The notes beneath the pieces were generated by a model that saw only the letters and a list, made by a program, of their open reading frames with translations, did not search any database and was not told where the DNA came from. This document shows, one piece after another, positions 1-7,123 of a stretch of DNA of 27,681 nt. The stretch spans positions 1-27,681 of the forward strand of contig JAWXUF010000014.1 of assembly GCA_044432865.1 (NCBI GenBank), read 5' to 3'. This DNA is from JAWXUE01 sp044432865. Its GTDB lineage: Bacteria > Bacillota_I > Bacilli_A > Acholeplasmatales > Anaeroplasmataceae. The translations under genes and the position numbers were made by a program. The stretch's first letter is position 1. Each line of letters begins with the position of its first letter.

Positions 1-8
1 CTTCCTCC
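1..8 (-). promoter_or_regulatory. Ribosome binding site of a divergent gene off the left edge
   Basis: The complement of the first eight bases reads GGAGGAAG, a strong Shine-Dalgarno sequence. It would serve a minus-strand gene starting just left of position 1. No coding sequence of that gene lies in the window. Positions 9-143 are therefore the shared upstream region of two divergent genes. Confidence 0.5.
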
Positions 9-51
9 TAACAAGCCTAATAAATAATAGAACATATTATTATTTTAACAT

Positions 52-105
52 AACGGAAGTTAGTATTGCACAACTATAATTAATTTTTAAAAAACGGAAT
101 TTAGT
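52..105 (+). repeat. Pair of 13-bp direct repeats in a divergent intergenic region
   Basis: AACGGAAGTTAGT (52-64) recurs as AACGGAATTTAGT (93-105), 12 of 13 identical. The starts are 41 bp apart, close to four helical turns. The G/C-containing AACGGAA core stands out in otherwise A/T sequence. Tandem binding sites for a regulator of one or both divergent genes would explain it; this is inference. Confidence 0.35.
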
Positions 106-143
106 TTTTCATTCAAGGATGCTAAAAAATAATACGAATAATA

Positions 144-172
144 TTGAATAATAATTTTTAATATGATATAAT
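144..172 (+). promoter_or_regulatory. Promoter for the anchored acidic protein gene
   Basis: TTGAAT (144-149) and TATAAT (167-172) are separated by 17 bp, and TGA directly before the -10 hexamer gives an extended -10. This is one of the clearest sigma-A-type promoters in the window. Transcription would begin near 179, giving a leader of about 38 nt. Confidence 0.75.
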
Positions 173-216
173 AGTCAAGAAAGAATTAATATATTTCTTT
201 GAAAGGAATCAATAAC

Positions 217-873
217 ATGTATAAAAGAAAAAAACAAAATGCCAAATTTAAATTAAGAATTGAATTAATCGGTATGTTACTAGTTGTAGCATTAATGATT
301 ACTTTATCAGTAGTTTTAAGATTACCTGATGAAAAAACAAAATTTGCTAACACAATTAATGCTTCTGGAGGTTCTTTAAGTTCAGATCATTTATTTGTTG
401 AATCAAACTTTGATTCTTTATATGATAAAATGAATGATGAAGAATTAACATTTGTTTATTATGGTGCTACAGATGTACTTGAATCTATGTCTGAAATGTC
501 AACAATTAACACTAGAGCTGTTTTATGGGATGTAGAAGAAATTTTATTTATTGATGGTTCAAAATATTACATCGATGAAGAAGCTGATGATTATGAAGAA
601 GATCTAGAATTAAATGCTACGATTAAAACTATCGAAGATAAATTAAATGCTTCAAAAGGTACAAATATTTTTGTTGGTGATGAAGAAATTTCAGATATTG
701 ACTTATCATTATATCCATCAATTTGGGTATTTCAAGATGGAGAATTAGTTTTCAACTCTACTGATTTTTATGATTATGATGATGAAGTTATGAACTTAGG
801 ATGGTCTGCAGTTGCCGATAGAGCTTTTTATATTAACTTACCAAACTATGATGAACCAGAAACTGATGAATAA
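217..873 (+). CDS. Membrane-anchored acidic extracellular protein, possibly a cysteine-less thioredoxin fold
   Basis: This 218-residue protein has a basic N-terminus and one hydrophobic segment (about residues 13-34), then a soluble, strongly acidic domain that would face outside. The ATG at 217 is chosen because GAAAGG lies about 10 nt upstream; an in-frame TTG at 199 would precede the ribosome site. The soluble part contains LTFVYYGATD and, later, LYPSIWVFQDGELVF. These resemble the first strand and the cis-Pro/'F-x-G' strand of thioredoxin-like proteins, but the protein has no cysteine at all, so it could not do disulfide chemistry. The C-terminus is acidic. I do not recognise a characterised family; the fold suggestion is inference. 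It is followed by a hairpin terminator and argS. Confidence 0.8.
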   Translation: MYKRKKQNAKFKLRIELIGMLLVVALMITLSVVLRLPDEKTKFANTINASGGSLSSDHLFVESNFDSLYDKMNDEELTFVYYGATDVLESMSEMSTINTRAVLWDVEEILFIDGSKYYIDEEADDYEEDLELNATIKTIEDKLNASKGTNIFVGDEEISDIDLSLYPSIWVFQDGELVFNSTDFYDYDDEVMNLGWSAVADRAFYINLPNYDEPETDE

Positions 874-896
874 TTGCTTGTAAAGCATAAATAAGG

Positions 897-926
897 AATA
901 GATGCTAAATAGCGTCTATTTTTTAT
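897..926 (+). terminator. Terminator between the anchored protein gene and argS
   Basis: AATAGATGC (897-905) pairs with GCGTCTATT (912-920), with one G-U pair, followed by a T run. A smaller hairpin, TGCTT-GTA-AAGCA (875-887), lies just upstream. The argS ribosome site begins only five bases after this structure and no promoter is visible between them. Confidence 0.65.
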
Positions 927-944
927 TAACAAGGAGGATGTATT

Positions 945-2639
945 ATGTTACAAATTTTAAAGAACAACATTAAAGATGTTTTAGAAACATTTTATAAAGA
1001 AAAAGGTCATGACATTACTATTGTAGTTGAACAACCTAAAAATTTAGAAATGGGTGATGTATGTGTACCTATTTTTAGCATTGTTAAAACATTGAAAGAA
1101 CCTCTTCCAAAAGTTGCTGAAGATGTAAAACAAATTTTATTAAATAAATTTGATATTATCAAAGAAATTAATCCTACAGGTGGTTTTTTAAATATCATTG
1201 TAAATAAAGGGGAGTTAGCTTACTCAATTCAATTAAAAACATTTAATGATAAAAATGTTGGAGAGAGTTTAGGTGGTAAAGATAAAACTGTTGTTTTAGA
1301 TTACTCAAGTCCGAATATTGCAAAAAGTTTCTCAATCGGACACCTAAGAAGTACTATGATTGGTAATTCATTGAAAAATATTTATGAAAAATGCGGATAT
1401 AATACTGTTTCAATAAATTATCTAGGAGATTGGGGAACTCAATTTGGTAAGATGATTGTTGCTTATAAATTATGGGGAGACAAAAAAGTAATTGAAAATG
1501 ACCCGATAAATGAATTAGGAAAACTTTATGTAAAATTTCATAAAGAAGCTGAAAGTGATGAGTCACTAAATGATCAAGCAAGAGAAGCTTTCAGAAAATT
1601 AGAACAATATGATAAAGAATCTTTAGATTTATGGAAATGGATTAAAGATGAATCTTTAAAAGAATCAGAAGAAATTTACAAATTATTAGATATCAAGTTT
1701 GATTCATATAATGGTGAAGCTTATTATAATGACAAAATGGATAGTGTTGTTACATATTTAGAAAAATTAGAACTTTTAAAAGAAGATCAAGGTGCTATGA
1801 TTGTTGATTTAGGTGATGATGTACCACCAGCACTTATTAAAAGAAAAGATGGTGGAAGTCTTTATATTACTAGAGATTTAGCTGCTATTTTTGATAGATA
1901 TAAAACACATAATTTCGTTAAATGTTTATATGTTGTTGGGAATGAACAAAAATTACATTTTTCTCAATTGAAACGAGTATTAAATAAGATGAATCAAACA
2001 TTTAGTGAAGATATTACTCATGTTAATTTCGGATTAATATTAAAAAATGGTAAAAAGATGTCTACTAGAGATGGTGGAGTTGTAAAATTACAGGATGTAT
2101 TAGATCTTGCAATTAATCAAGCGCTTAAACAAATTTGTGAAAAAAATCCTACTTTAGAAAATAAAGAAGAAATCGCAAAAAATGTTGGAGTTGGTGCGAT
2201 TGTTTTCAATGACTTAAAAAATCATAGAACTTTAAATTATGAATTTGATTTAGAAAAAATGTTAAAATTTGAAGGTCAAACTGGACCTTATTTACAATAT
2301 ACAATTGTTAGAATTAAATCAATTCTAAATACATATAAGTTTGATGAAAATTCTATTAAAAAAGAATTATTTGAATTACCTCATTACTTTGAGTTAGGTA
2401 GATCTATTGGAGAGTATGAATCTACTGTAATTAAAGCGTGTGAGGAAGATGCTCCAAGCGTCATTGCTAAATATTTATTATCTTTAGCGCAATTATTTAA
2501 TAAATTTTATTCTATGGAAAAATTAATCGTAGATGATCTGCATATTAAAAATACAAATTTCTTATTAGCAAGTAATGTATGTAAAGTAATAGCTGATGGA
2601 TTAAATTTACTTGGAATCAAAACTGTAGAAAGAATGTAA
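945..2639 (+). CDS. argS: Arginine--tRNA ligase
   Basis: Cytoplasmic class I aminoacyl-tRNA synthetase charging tRNA-Arg with arginine. At 564 residues it is of normal bacterial ArgS length. The Rossmann signature is seen as SIGHLRSTMIGN, with the HIGH-like GHLR at residues 132-135. The KMSKS loop is GKKMSTRD, with Lys371-Met372. An N-terminal ArgRS additional domain precedes the catalytic core, a C-terminal helical anticodon-binding domain follows, and the chain ends in the usual Arg-Met. The start is set by AAGGAGG at 931-937. The gene sits directly downstream of a terminator-like hairpin with no visible promoter of its own, so it probably depends on read-through or an attenuation-like switch. 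It is followed closely by the glycosyltransferase gene and probably shares its transcript. Confidence 0.97.
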   Translation: MLQILKNNIKDVLETFYKEKGHDITIVVEQPKNLEMGDVCVPIFSIVKTLKEPLPKVAEDVKQILLNKFDIIKEINPTGGFLNIIVNKGELAYSIQLKTFNDKNVGESLGGKDKTVVLDYSSPNIAKSFSIGHLRSTMIGNSLKNIYEKCGYNTVSINYLGDWGTQFGKMIVAYKLWGDKKVIENDPINELGKLYVKFHKEAESDESLNDQAREAFRKLEQYDKESLDLWKWIKDESLKESEEIYKLLDIKFDSYNGEAYYNDKMDSVVTYLEKLELLKEDQGAMIVDLGDDVPPALIKRKDGGSLYITRDLAAIFDRYKTHNFVKCLYVVGNEQKLHFSQLKRVLNKMNQTFSEDITHVNFGLILKNGKKMSTRDGGVVKLQDVLDLAINQALKQICEKNPTLENKEEIAKNVGVGAIVFNDLKNHRTLNYEFDLEKMLKFEGQTGPYLQYTIVRIKSILNTYKFDENSIKKELFELPHYFELGRSIGEYESTVIKACEEDAPSVIAKYLLSLAQLFNKFYSMEKLIVDDLHIKNTNFLLASNVCKVIADGLNLLGIKTVERM

Positions 2640-2646
2640 AAAGAGT

Positions 2647-2687
2647 AAAGGAGTAGAACTAATCTGATTAGTTCTGTGGTAGATATG
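2647..2687 (+). promoter_or_regulatory. Ribosome site separated from its start codon by a hairpin
   Basis: The strong Shine-Dalgarno AAAGGAG (2647-2653) lies 31 nt from the ATG at 2685, too far for normal initiation. The interval holds a perfect 9-bp stem, AGAACTAAT (2655-2663), loop CTG, ATTAGTTCT (2667-2675). If the hairpin folds, the effective spacing to the ATG becomes about 10 nt. The structure is seen directly; its role in initiation is inference. As DNA it is also a 21-bp inverted repeat that could be an operator. Confidence 0.55.
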
Positions 2688-3866
2688 AAAATAGCATTGT
2701 TTACAGATACATATAGACCTTATATCAGTGGAGTTGTTAATTCAATTGATATGATTAAACAAGGATTAGAAGAAAAAGGACATGAAGTTTACATTGTATG
2801 TATGACTACATCTCTTGATAAAGATTACATTGAAACTAATCCTAATGTTATAAAGTTTGATGGTAAAAAATATCCTTTGAAACAGTTAGAATTATATAGA
2901 TATATGAGCGGATTTAAGAAAAAAGCTGATTCTCTAAAGAAATATAATTTTGATGTTGTTCATATCCATACTGAATTTTCTGCTGGGAAACTTGGTATGT
3001 TATATGCAAAAAGAAATAATGTTCCTTTAGTTTATACATTTCATACTAATTATGAAGATTATTTTAAATTTGTTACGGATACGGCTAAATTTATTACTCA
3101 TCCATTTTTATTATGGAATGTTAAAAGAGTAATAAAAAAATATCAAAAAAGATCAGATGCTTTAATAGTTCCTACTAAGAAAGTTGAAAATATTTTTAGG
3201 AAATATAAATTTAAATTTCCTGTAGAAATAATTCCAACTGGTATAGATGTTGATATTTTCAATAGAGGGAATGTTGATGTAAATAAAGTTGATGAAATAA
3301 AAAAACAATATAATCTTGAAAATAAATTTGTATTTTGTTCAATCGGAAGAGTTTCTTTTGAAAAGAGTATTGATACTTGTATAAATGCATTTGCTGCAGC
3401 TGATATTGAAAATTCAGTAATGTTAATTTGTGGTGTAGGTCCAGCAGAAGATTCATTAAAAGAGTTAGCTAAAAAACTTAACATAGAAGATAAAGTTATT
3501 TTTGCTGGAATGATCCCTTATAAAGATATACCGGCTTATTATGCTGCATCTAATATATTCTTGAATGCATCATCTACTGAAACGCAAGGTCTTACATATA
3601 TTGAAGCTATTTCATCTGGGGTACCGATATTAGTAAAAAAAGATGAAGCCTTAGATGGTTTATTAATTGAAAAGAAAAATGGTATGTATTTTGAAACAGC
3701 TGAAGAGTTAACTGAAAATATTAAAGAGATTACGACAAATACTGAATTGTTCAATGAAATGCAAGCGGTATGTCCTAGTACAATTGAGAAGTACACTAGA
3801 CAACACTATGCATTGACGATTGAGAAATTATATAATGAAGTAATTGAATGTAAAAAAAATAAATGA
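2685..3866 (+). CDS. GT4-family glycosyltransferase, probably diacylglycerol glucosyltransferase
   Basis: This 393-residue GT-B enzyme has a glycosyltransferase-4-like N-terminal domain (KIALFTDTYRPYISGVVNS) and a group 1 C-terminal domain. The donor-binding EX7E motif is visible as E299-T-Q-G-L-T-Y-I-E307. The N-terminal start and the HIHTEFSAG and YTFHTNYEDY segments resemble monoglucosyl-diacylglycerol synthases of Acholeplasma and other low-GC bacteria, which transfer glucose from UDP-glucose to membrane diacylglycerol. That substrate is inferred; another lipid or glycan acceptor is possible. The start is ATG 2685. An in-frame GTG at 2676 would add three residues but abuts the hairpin. 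It probably forms one transcript with argS, and a strong terminator follows. Confidence 0.88.
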   Translation: MKIALFTDTYRPYISGVVNSIDMIKQGLEEKGHEVYIVCMTTSLDKDYIETNPNVIKFDGKKYPLKQLELYRYMSGFKKKADSLKKYNFDVVHIHTEFSAGKLGMLYAKRNNVPLVYTFHTNYEDYFKFVTDTAKFITHPFLLWNVKRVIKKYQKRSDALIVPTKKVENIFRKYKFKFPVEIIPTGIDVDIFNRGNVDVNKVDEIKKQYNLENKFVFCSIGRVSFEKSIDTCINAFAAADIENSVMLICGVGPAEDSLKELAKKLNIEDKVIFAGMIPYKDIPAYYAASNIFLNASSTETQGLTYIEAISSGVPILVKKDEALDGLLIEKKNGMYFETAEELTENIKEITTNTELFNEMQAVCPSTIEKYTRQHYALTIEKLYNEVIECKKNK

Positions 3867-3867
3867 T

Positions 3868-3906
3868 AAATAAATCCGTATATGAAAAATATATGGATTT
3901 ATTTTT
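3868..3906 (+). terminator. Terminator after the glycosyltransferase gene
   Basis: A long stem of AAATAAATCC plus GTATAT pairs, with G-U tolerance, to ATATATGGATTTATTT around a short A-rich loop and ends in a T run. It starts two bases after the TGA stop codon. Confidence 0.8.
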
Positions 3907-3910
3907 GTTA

Positions 3911-3932
3911 AAATGGCTAAAGTGAGCCATTT
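3911..3932 (+). repeat. Perfect 8-bp inverted repeat without a T run
   Basis: AAATGGCT (3911-3918) and AGCCATTT (3925-3932) flank the six-base loop AAAGTG. No T run follows, so it is not a second terminator. It lies about 65 bp upstream of the -10 box of the next gene, so an upstream operator or a processed 3' structure are both possible. Confidence 0.4.
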
Positions 3933-3995
3933 AATGAAATTAATTTAAATATCTTTGCTAAAAAGGATGTATTTTTTTGTAAAAAAATGTTATAT

Positions 3996-4001
3996 TATAA
4001 T
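3996..4001 (+). promoter_or_regulatory. -10 box for the overlapping gene pair
   Basis: A consensus TATAAT sits here without a good -35 at normal spacing. Transcription from it would begin near 4008. That excludes the ATG at 3955 as the translation start and supports the TTG at 4024. Confidence 0.5.
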
Positions 4002-4023
4002 AGATGATGAAGGGGTGCTAATA

Positions 4024-4590
4024 TTGTCAACTCAAATAGTAATAAAATCAAAAAGTTTTTTTAAAGACAAGATAAATTTTCTAGAAATGATTTTATCGTT
4101 AAATCTTAAGTTTGGTGCATATGATGAAAATTCAAATTTGATAGGCGGTAAATTTTACGCTGAAAATCAGGCTGTATTGTTTAATCCTGAATGTCTAGGA
4201 ATGGGTATCATATTCGATGGATATAGACTTAATAAAGGTATTGTTGGGATAATAATACAACCGTATACAACTGAGAGCGAGATAAATGATGTTTATAAAA
4301 TAATTAACTATATTTGTAAAAAATATAAAAAATCAAATATATATTTAAATGATGAATATATCACGCTTGGTGTTTTAGAGGAATTTAAATCAAGAATCAT
4401 TGAATTATCATTAGAAAATTTAAAACTTGGATGTAAAAGGACAGTTGATTGTATCACACATATGAGATTAGCACTTACAAATTTTGATGTATCTGAGGAG
4501 TTTAGAGATACTTTTGGTTACATCGAAAATCTAAAAGAGTTTGAGGAGTATATACATAATTTACAAAAGGAGATTAATTATGGAAGTTAG
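4024..4590 (+). CDS. Uncharacterised cytoplasmic protein with TTG start
   Basis: This 188-residue soluble protein has no signal peptide and no motif I can assign with confidence. It begins (M)STQIVIKSKSFFKDK and has several alternating hydrophobic/charged stretches, such as GIVGIIIQPYT. The N-terminus and the early NLIGGKFYAENQ segment are loosely like DUF4299-type proteins, but this is only an impression. The TTG at 4024 is chosen because AAGGGG (4010-4015) stands eight bases upstream and the -10 box at 3996-4001 makes earlier starts untranscribable. Its last 11 bases overlap the next gene, so the two are translationally linked. Confidence 0.75.
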   Translation: MSTQIVIKSKSFFKDKINFLEMILSLNLKFGAYDENSNLIGGKFYAENQAVLFNPECLGMGIIFDGYRLNKGIVGIIIQPYTTESEINDVYKIINYICKKYKKSNIYLNDEYITLGVLEEFKSRIIELSLENLKLGCKRTVDCITHMRLALTNFDVSEEFRDTFGYIENLKEFEEYIHNLQKEINYGS

Positions 4591-5158
4591 AGGAAGAATG
4601 TATTCAATTACTGATACAGAAGTGAAATTTGCGGGAACACGTGCATTATATGAAGATATAGTACATGTTAAATTACCAGAAGGGTCAAATAAGTTTAGTT
4701 TCAAGGCATATAAAAGACCATTGCTTGCGGGATATGGTCACAATATACCTAACGTATCAATTAGAGTAGGTAATTCAAGAATTTCAACAAGAGGAAATAG
4801 AAGAAACAATAGTGGTTTTGTTGGGTTTTCTATTGCTGTAAGAGATGATGAGATTCAACTTACAGATGAAATTTTAAGAAGATCTATTCCGAATTGTGAT
4901 GTGGAAGAAAGACCTATAAAATATTCGGAAGGAAGAGCGAACTGGATTGGGCTAAGTCTTGCGTTTGCTTTCTTGGCATTTATTGTCTCATTTTTAGGTT
5001 ATGTTGGTGTTATTTCAAGTTTAAAAGATATTATAGAATCTGTTGGGCTTGCAGTAATAGGGATTTCTCTATTAGTGTTTGTTGTTGTGATTAATATTGT
5101 TGGTATGATTACAATGAACAAAAGCCAAACAATAAAAGTATACAGACCTGGTAGATAA
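4580..5158 (+). CDS. Uncharacterised membrane protein with two C-terminal transmembrane segments
   Basis: This 192-residue protein starts at ATG 4580 behind AAAGGAG, inside the preceding gene (11-nt overlap). Residues 1 to about 115 are a soluble, basic domain rich in Arg/Lys and beta-prone stretches (FKAYKRPLLAGYGHN, ISTRGNRRNN). Two hydrophobic segments follow (about residues 121-145 and 154-180), and a short polar tail ends in YRPGR. The soluble part is probably cytoplasmic. No family is recognised. The overlap with the preceding gene, a shared promoter and a shared terminator imply that the two products act together. Confidence 0.8.
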   Translation: MEVRGRMYSITDTEVKFAGTRALYEDIVHVKLPEGSNKFSFKAYKRPLLAGYGHNIPNVSIRVGNSRISTRGNRRNNSGFVGFSIAVRDDEIQLTDEILRRSIPNCDVEERPIKYSEGRANWIGLSLAFAFLAFIVSFLGYVGVISSLKDIIESVGLAVIGISLLVFVVVINIVGMITMNKSQTIKVYRPGR

Positions 5159-5162
5159 CCGT

Positions 5163-5198
5163 AAGTGCTTTTTCATTAGTATGAAAAAGCACTTTTTA
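5163..5198 (+). terminator. Strong terminator after the uncharacterised gene pair
   Basis: AAGTGCTTTTTCAT (5163-5176) pairs perfectly with ATGAAAAAGCACTT (5181-5194) around TAGT, then a T run. It separates the pair from the pspA operon. Confidence 0.9.
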
Positions 5199-5224
5199 TT
5201 TGTTTTAAGTACTGTTGAAAAATC

Positions 5225-5252
5225 TTGAATTTTGTAAAAAATATGGTATAAT
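5225..5252 (+). promoter_or_regulatory. Promoter of the pspA-ydjGHI operon
   Basis: TTGAAT (5225-5230), a 16-bp spacer and TATAAT (5247-5252), with TGG immediately before the -10, form an extended -10 promoter of sigma-A type. The leader of about 80 nt can form a hairpin, ATTAATGTT (5285-5293) with AACGTTAAT (5302-5310). In Bacillus subtilis the corresponding operon is controlled by the ECF factor SigW; no SigW-like AAC/CGTA pair was noticed here. Confidence 0.7.
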
Positions 5253-5341
5253 AAATTTGTATATTAGTACTGAATATACATGAAATTAATGTTTGTACTG
5301 GAACGTTAATAACAAAAACATAAAATAAAAGGAGAATTATT

Positions 5342-6022
5342 ATGGGAATTTTAAATAGATTTAAAGAAATTATGTCATCAAATGTTAATGCATTATTAGA
5401 TAAAATGGAAAATCCAGAAAAAATGATTGATCAAACAATCAGAAACTTAGAAAAAGATTTAAGAGAAGTTAAAGTTGAAACAGCTACAATTATGGCTGAA
5501 GAAGCAAGAGCTGAAAGAGTTTACGAATCATGTAAATTAGATGTAGAAAAATTAGAATCATATGCATTAAAAGCATTATCTGCTGGTAATGAAGCTGATG
5601 CAAGAAAATTTTTAGAACAAAAAGTTTCAAAAACTGCTGAATTAGAAACATTACATCAAGCTGCTGAAGTAGCTGCATTAAATGCTAAAAGAATGTGTTC
5701 TATGCATACAAAATTAGTTGCTGATGTTGAAGCGTTAAAAGCTAAACAATCAGAAATTAAAGCTAAATTTGCTGCTGCAGCTGCTCAAGAAAAAATGACT
5801 GCTAAAACATCAAATGGTAAAAATGCTGATTCATCAATCGCTGCATTTGCAAAATGGGAAGAAAAAGCAAATCTTGCTCTAGATAAAGCTAACGCAATGG
5901 CTAAATTAAACGCACCTGAAAATGATCACGATTTAGAAGATTTAATGGCTAAATACGAAGATAGTTCAAAACCTTCAGTAGATGCTGAATTAGAATTATT
6001 AAAAGCTTCATTAAACAAATAA
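5342..6022 (+). CDS. pspA: PspA/IM30 family membrane-stress protein
   Basis: This 226-residue protein matches the PspA/IM30/Vipp1 family in length and composition. The start MGILNRFKEIMSSNVNALLDK is the typical amphipathic membrane-binding helix, followed by MENPEKMIDQTIRNLEKDL. Long Ala/Glu/Lys coiled-coil helices form most of the rest, which in known members builds an ESCRT-III-like hairpin that oligomerises on damaged membranes. The start is fixed by AAAGGAG at 5329-5335. It is the first gene of a four-gene operon equivalent to B. subtilis ydjFGHI, where the downstream products anchor PspA at the membrane. Function here is by homology. Confidence 0.93.
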   Translation: MGILNRFKEIMSSNVNALLDKMENPEKMIDQTIRNLEKDLREVKVETATIMAEEARAERVYESCKLDVEKLESYALKALSAGNEADARKFLEQKVSKTAELETLHQAAEVAALNAKRMCSMHTKLVADVEALKAKQSEIKAKFAAAAAQEKMTAKTSNGKNADSSIAAFAKWEEKANLALDKANAMAKLNAPENDHDLEDLMAKYEDSSKPSVDAELELLKASLNK

Positions 6023-6037
6023 TTAGTAAAATAATTA

Positions 6038-7123
6038 ATGAATAACATCAATAATGATGTAGAAGAAATCGTTACCTACAAGTGTAAAAATTGTGGTAGC
6101 GATTTAACTTTTAATCCAACATCTGGTAAACTAGCATGTGATAGTTGTCAAAGTGAATTCTTTGTTTCTGAATTTGAAAAACCGACAGTTGAAGAATTTG
6201 AAAAAATTGAAGAAAAAACAACAACTACAACATATAGTGAGTCTGAGGTTAGTGAGTTTAATTGTAATAATTGCGGGGCTGTTCTAGTAACAGATAGTCA
6301 TACAGCATCAACTAATTGTAATTTTTGTGGTTCGCCAATGGTTATAAATGCTAGATTATCTGGTTCTATAGCACCGGCAAAAGTAATACCATTTAAATTT
6401 AATCAAAAAGATGCACAAGAAGCTTTAAAGAAGTGGTGTAGAAATGGTCGTGTAACTCCTAATGATTTTTTAACTGAATCTAGATTAAGAAATTTAGAAG
6501 GTTTATATGTTCCATTCTGGTTATATGATATAAATACAAATGCTGAGGGTGAGGCTCGCTGTACTAGAGTAAGATCTTATGTTAGTGGGCAATACCAAAT
6601 AACAGAAACAAGACACTATATTGCATATAGAAGAGTAACAGCTGATTATAAAAGAATCCCTGCTGATTCATCAGAGAAGATGGATGATAAAGTAATGGAT
6701 ATGTTAGAACCATTTAACTATAAAGATTTAGAAAATTTTAATTCTGCGTATCTTTCTGGTTATTGTTCCGAGAAATATAATTACAGTGATAAAGAGTTAT
6801 TTCCTAGAATTGAAAAACGTACTAATGAATTTATTAGAAATTACATGAGAAGTACTATTCATGGATATAGCACTGTGCATCTTAGTGCTATTCGATCTCA
6901 TAATCAACAAAGAGATGCTATATATACTTTATTCCCTGTTTATACGATTAATTATAAGTATAAAGATAAAGTATATAACTTTTCAATGAATGGACAAACA
7001 GGTAAAATTGTTGGAAAGCCTCCAGTTTGTACTACAAAAGTTGTTAAATATGCATTATTATCTTTCTTTTCAATAGCAATAATTGGTGAAGCAATTTACT
7101 GGATTGCGAGGTTATTTTTATGA
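6038..7123 (+). CDS. ydjG: YdjG-like double zinc-ribbon membrane protein
   Basis: This 361-residue protein opens with two TFIIB-like zinc ribbons: C16xxC19 with C34xxC37, and C76xxC79 with C94xxC97. A large soluble middle domain follows (with GLYVPFWLYDINTNAEGEA), and a single hydrophobic segment lies near the C-terminus (about residues 336-358). This is the architecture of B. subtilis YdjG, part of a membrane complex that recruits PspA. No Shine-Dalgarno precedes the ATG at 6038, which is 15 nt after the pspA stop. Translation therefore probably depends on ribosomes terminating on pspA, which would keep this subunit below PspA in amount. It overlaps ydjH by four bases. Confidence 0.87.
   Translation: MNNINNDVEEIVTYKCKNCGSDLTFNPTSGKLACDSCQSEFFVSEFEKPTVEEFEKIEEKTTTTTYSESEVSEFNCNNCGAVLVTDSHTASTNCNFCGSPMVINARLSGSIAPAKVIPFKFNQKDAQEALKKWCRNGRVTPNDFLTESRLRNLEGLYVPFWLYDINTNAEGEARCTRVRSYVSGQYQITETRHYIAYRRVTADYKRIPADSSEKMDDKVMDMLEPFNYKDLENFNSAYLSGYCSEKYNYSDKELFPRIEKRTNEFIRNYMRSTIHGYSTVHLSAIRSHNQQRDAIYTLFPVYTINYKYKDKVYNFSMNGQTGKIVGKPPVCTTKVVKYALLSFFSIAIIGEAIYWIARLFL

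Noticed and set aside
874..944. T-box riboswitch upstream of argS
   Set aside because: The space is too short and no T-box consensus (TGGNACCGCG-like) is present; only simple hairpins are seen.
3955..4023. ATG 3955 as the start of the uncharacterised gene ending at 4590
   Set aside because: A TATAAT box lies inside this stretch and no ribosome site precedes 3955; TTG 4024 has AAGGGG at eight bases.
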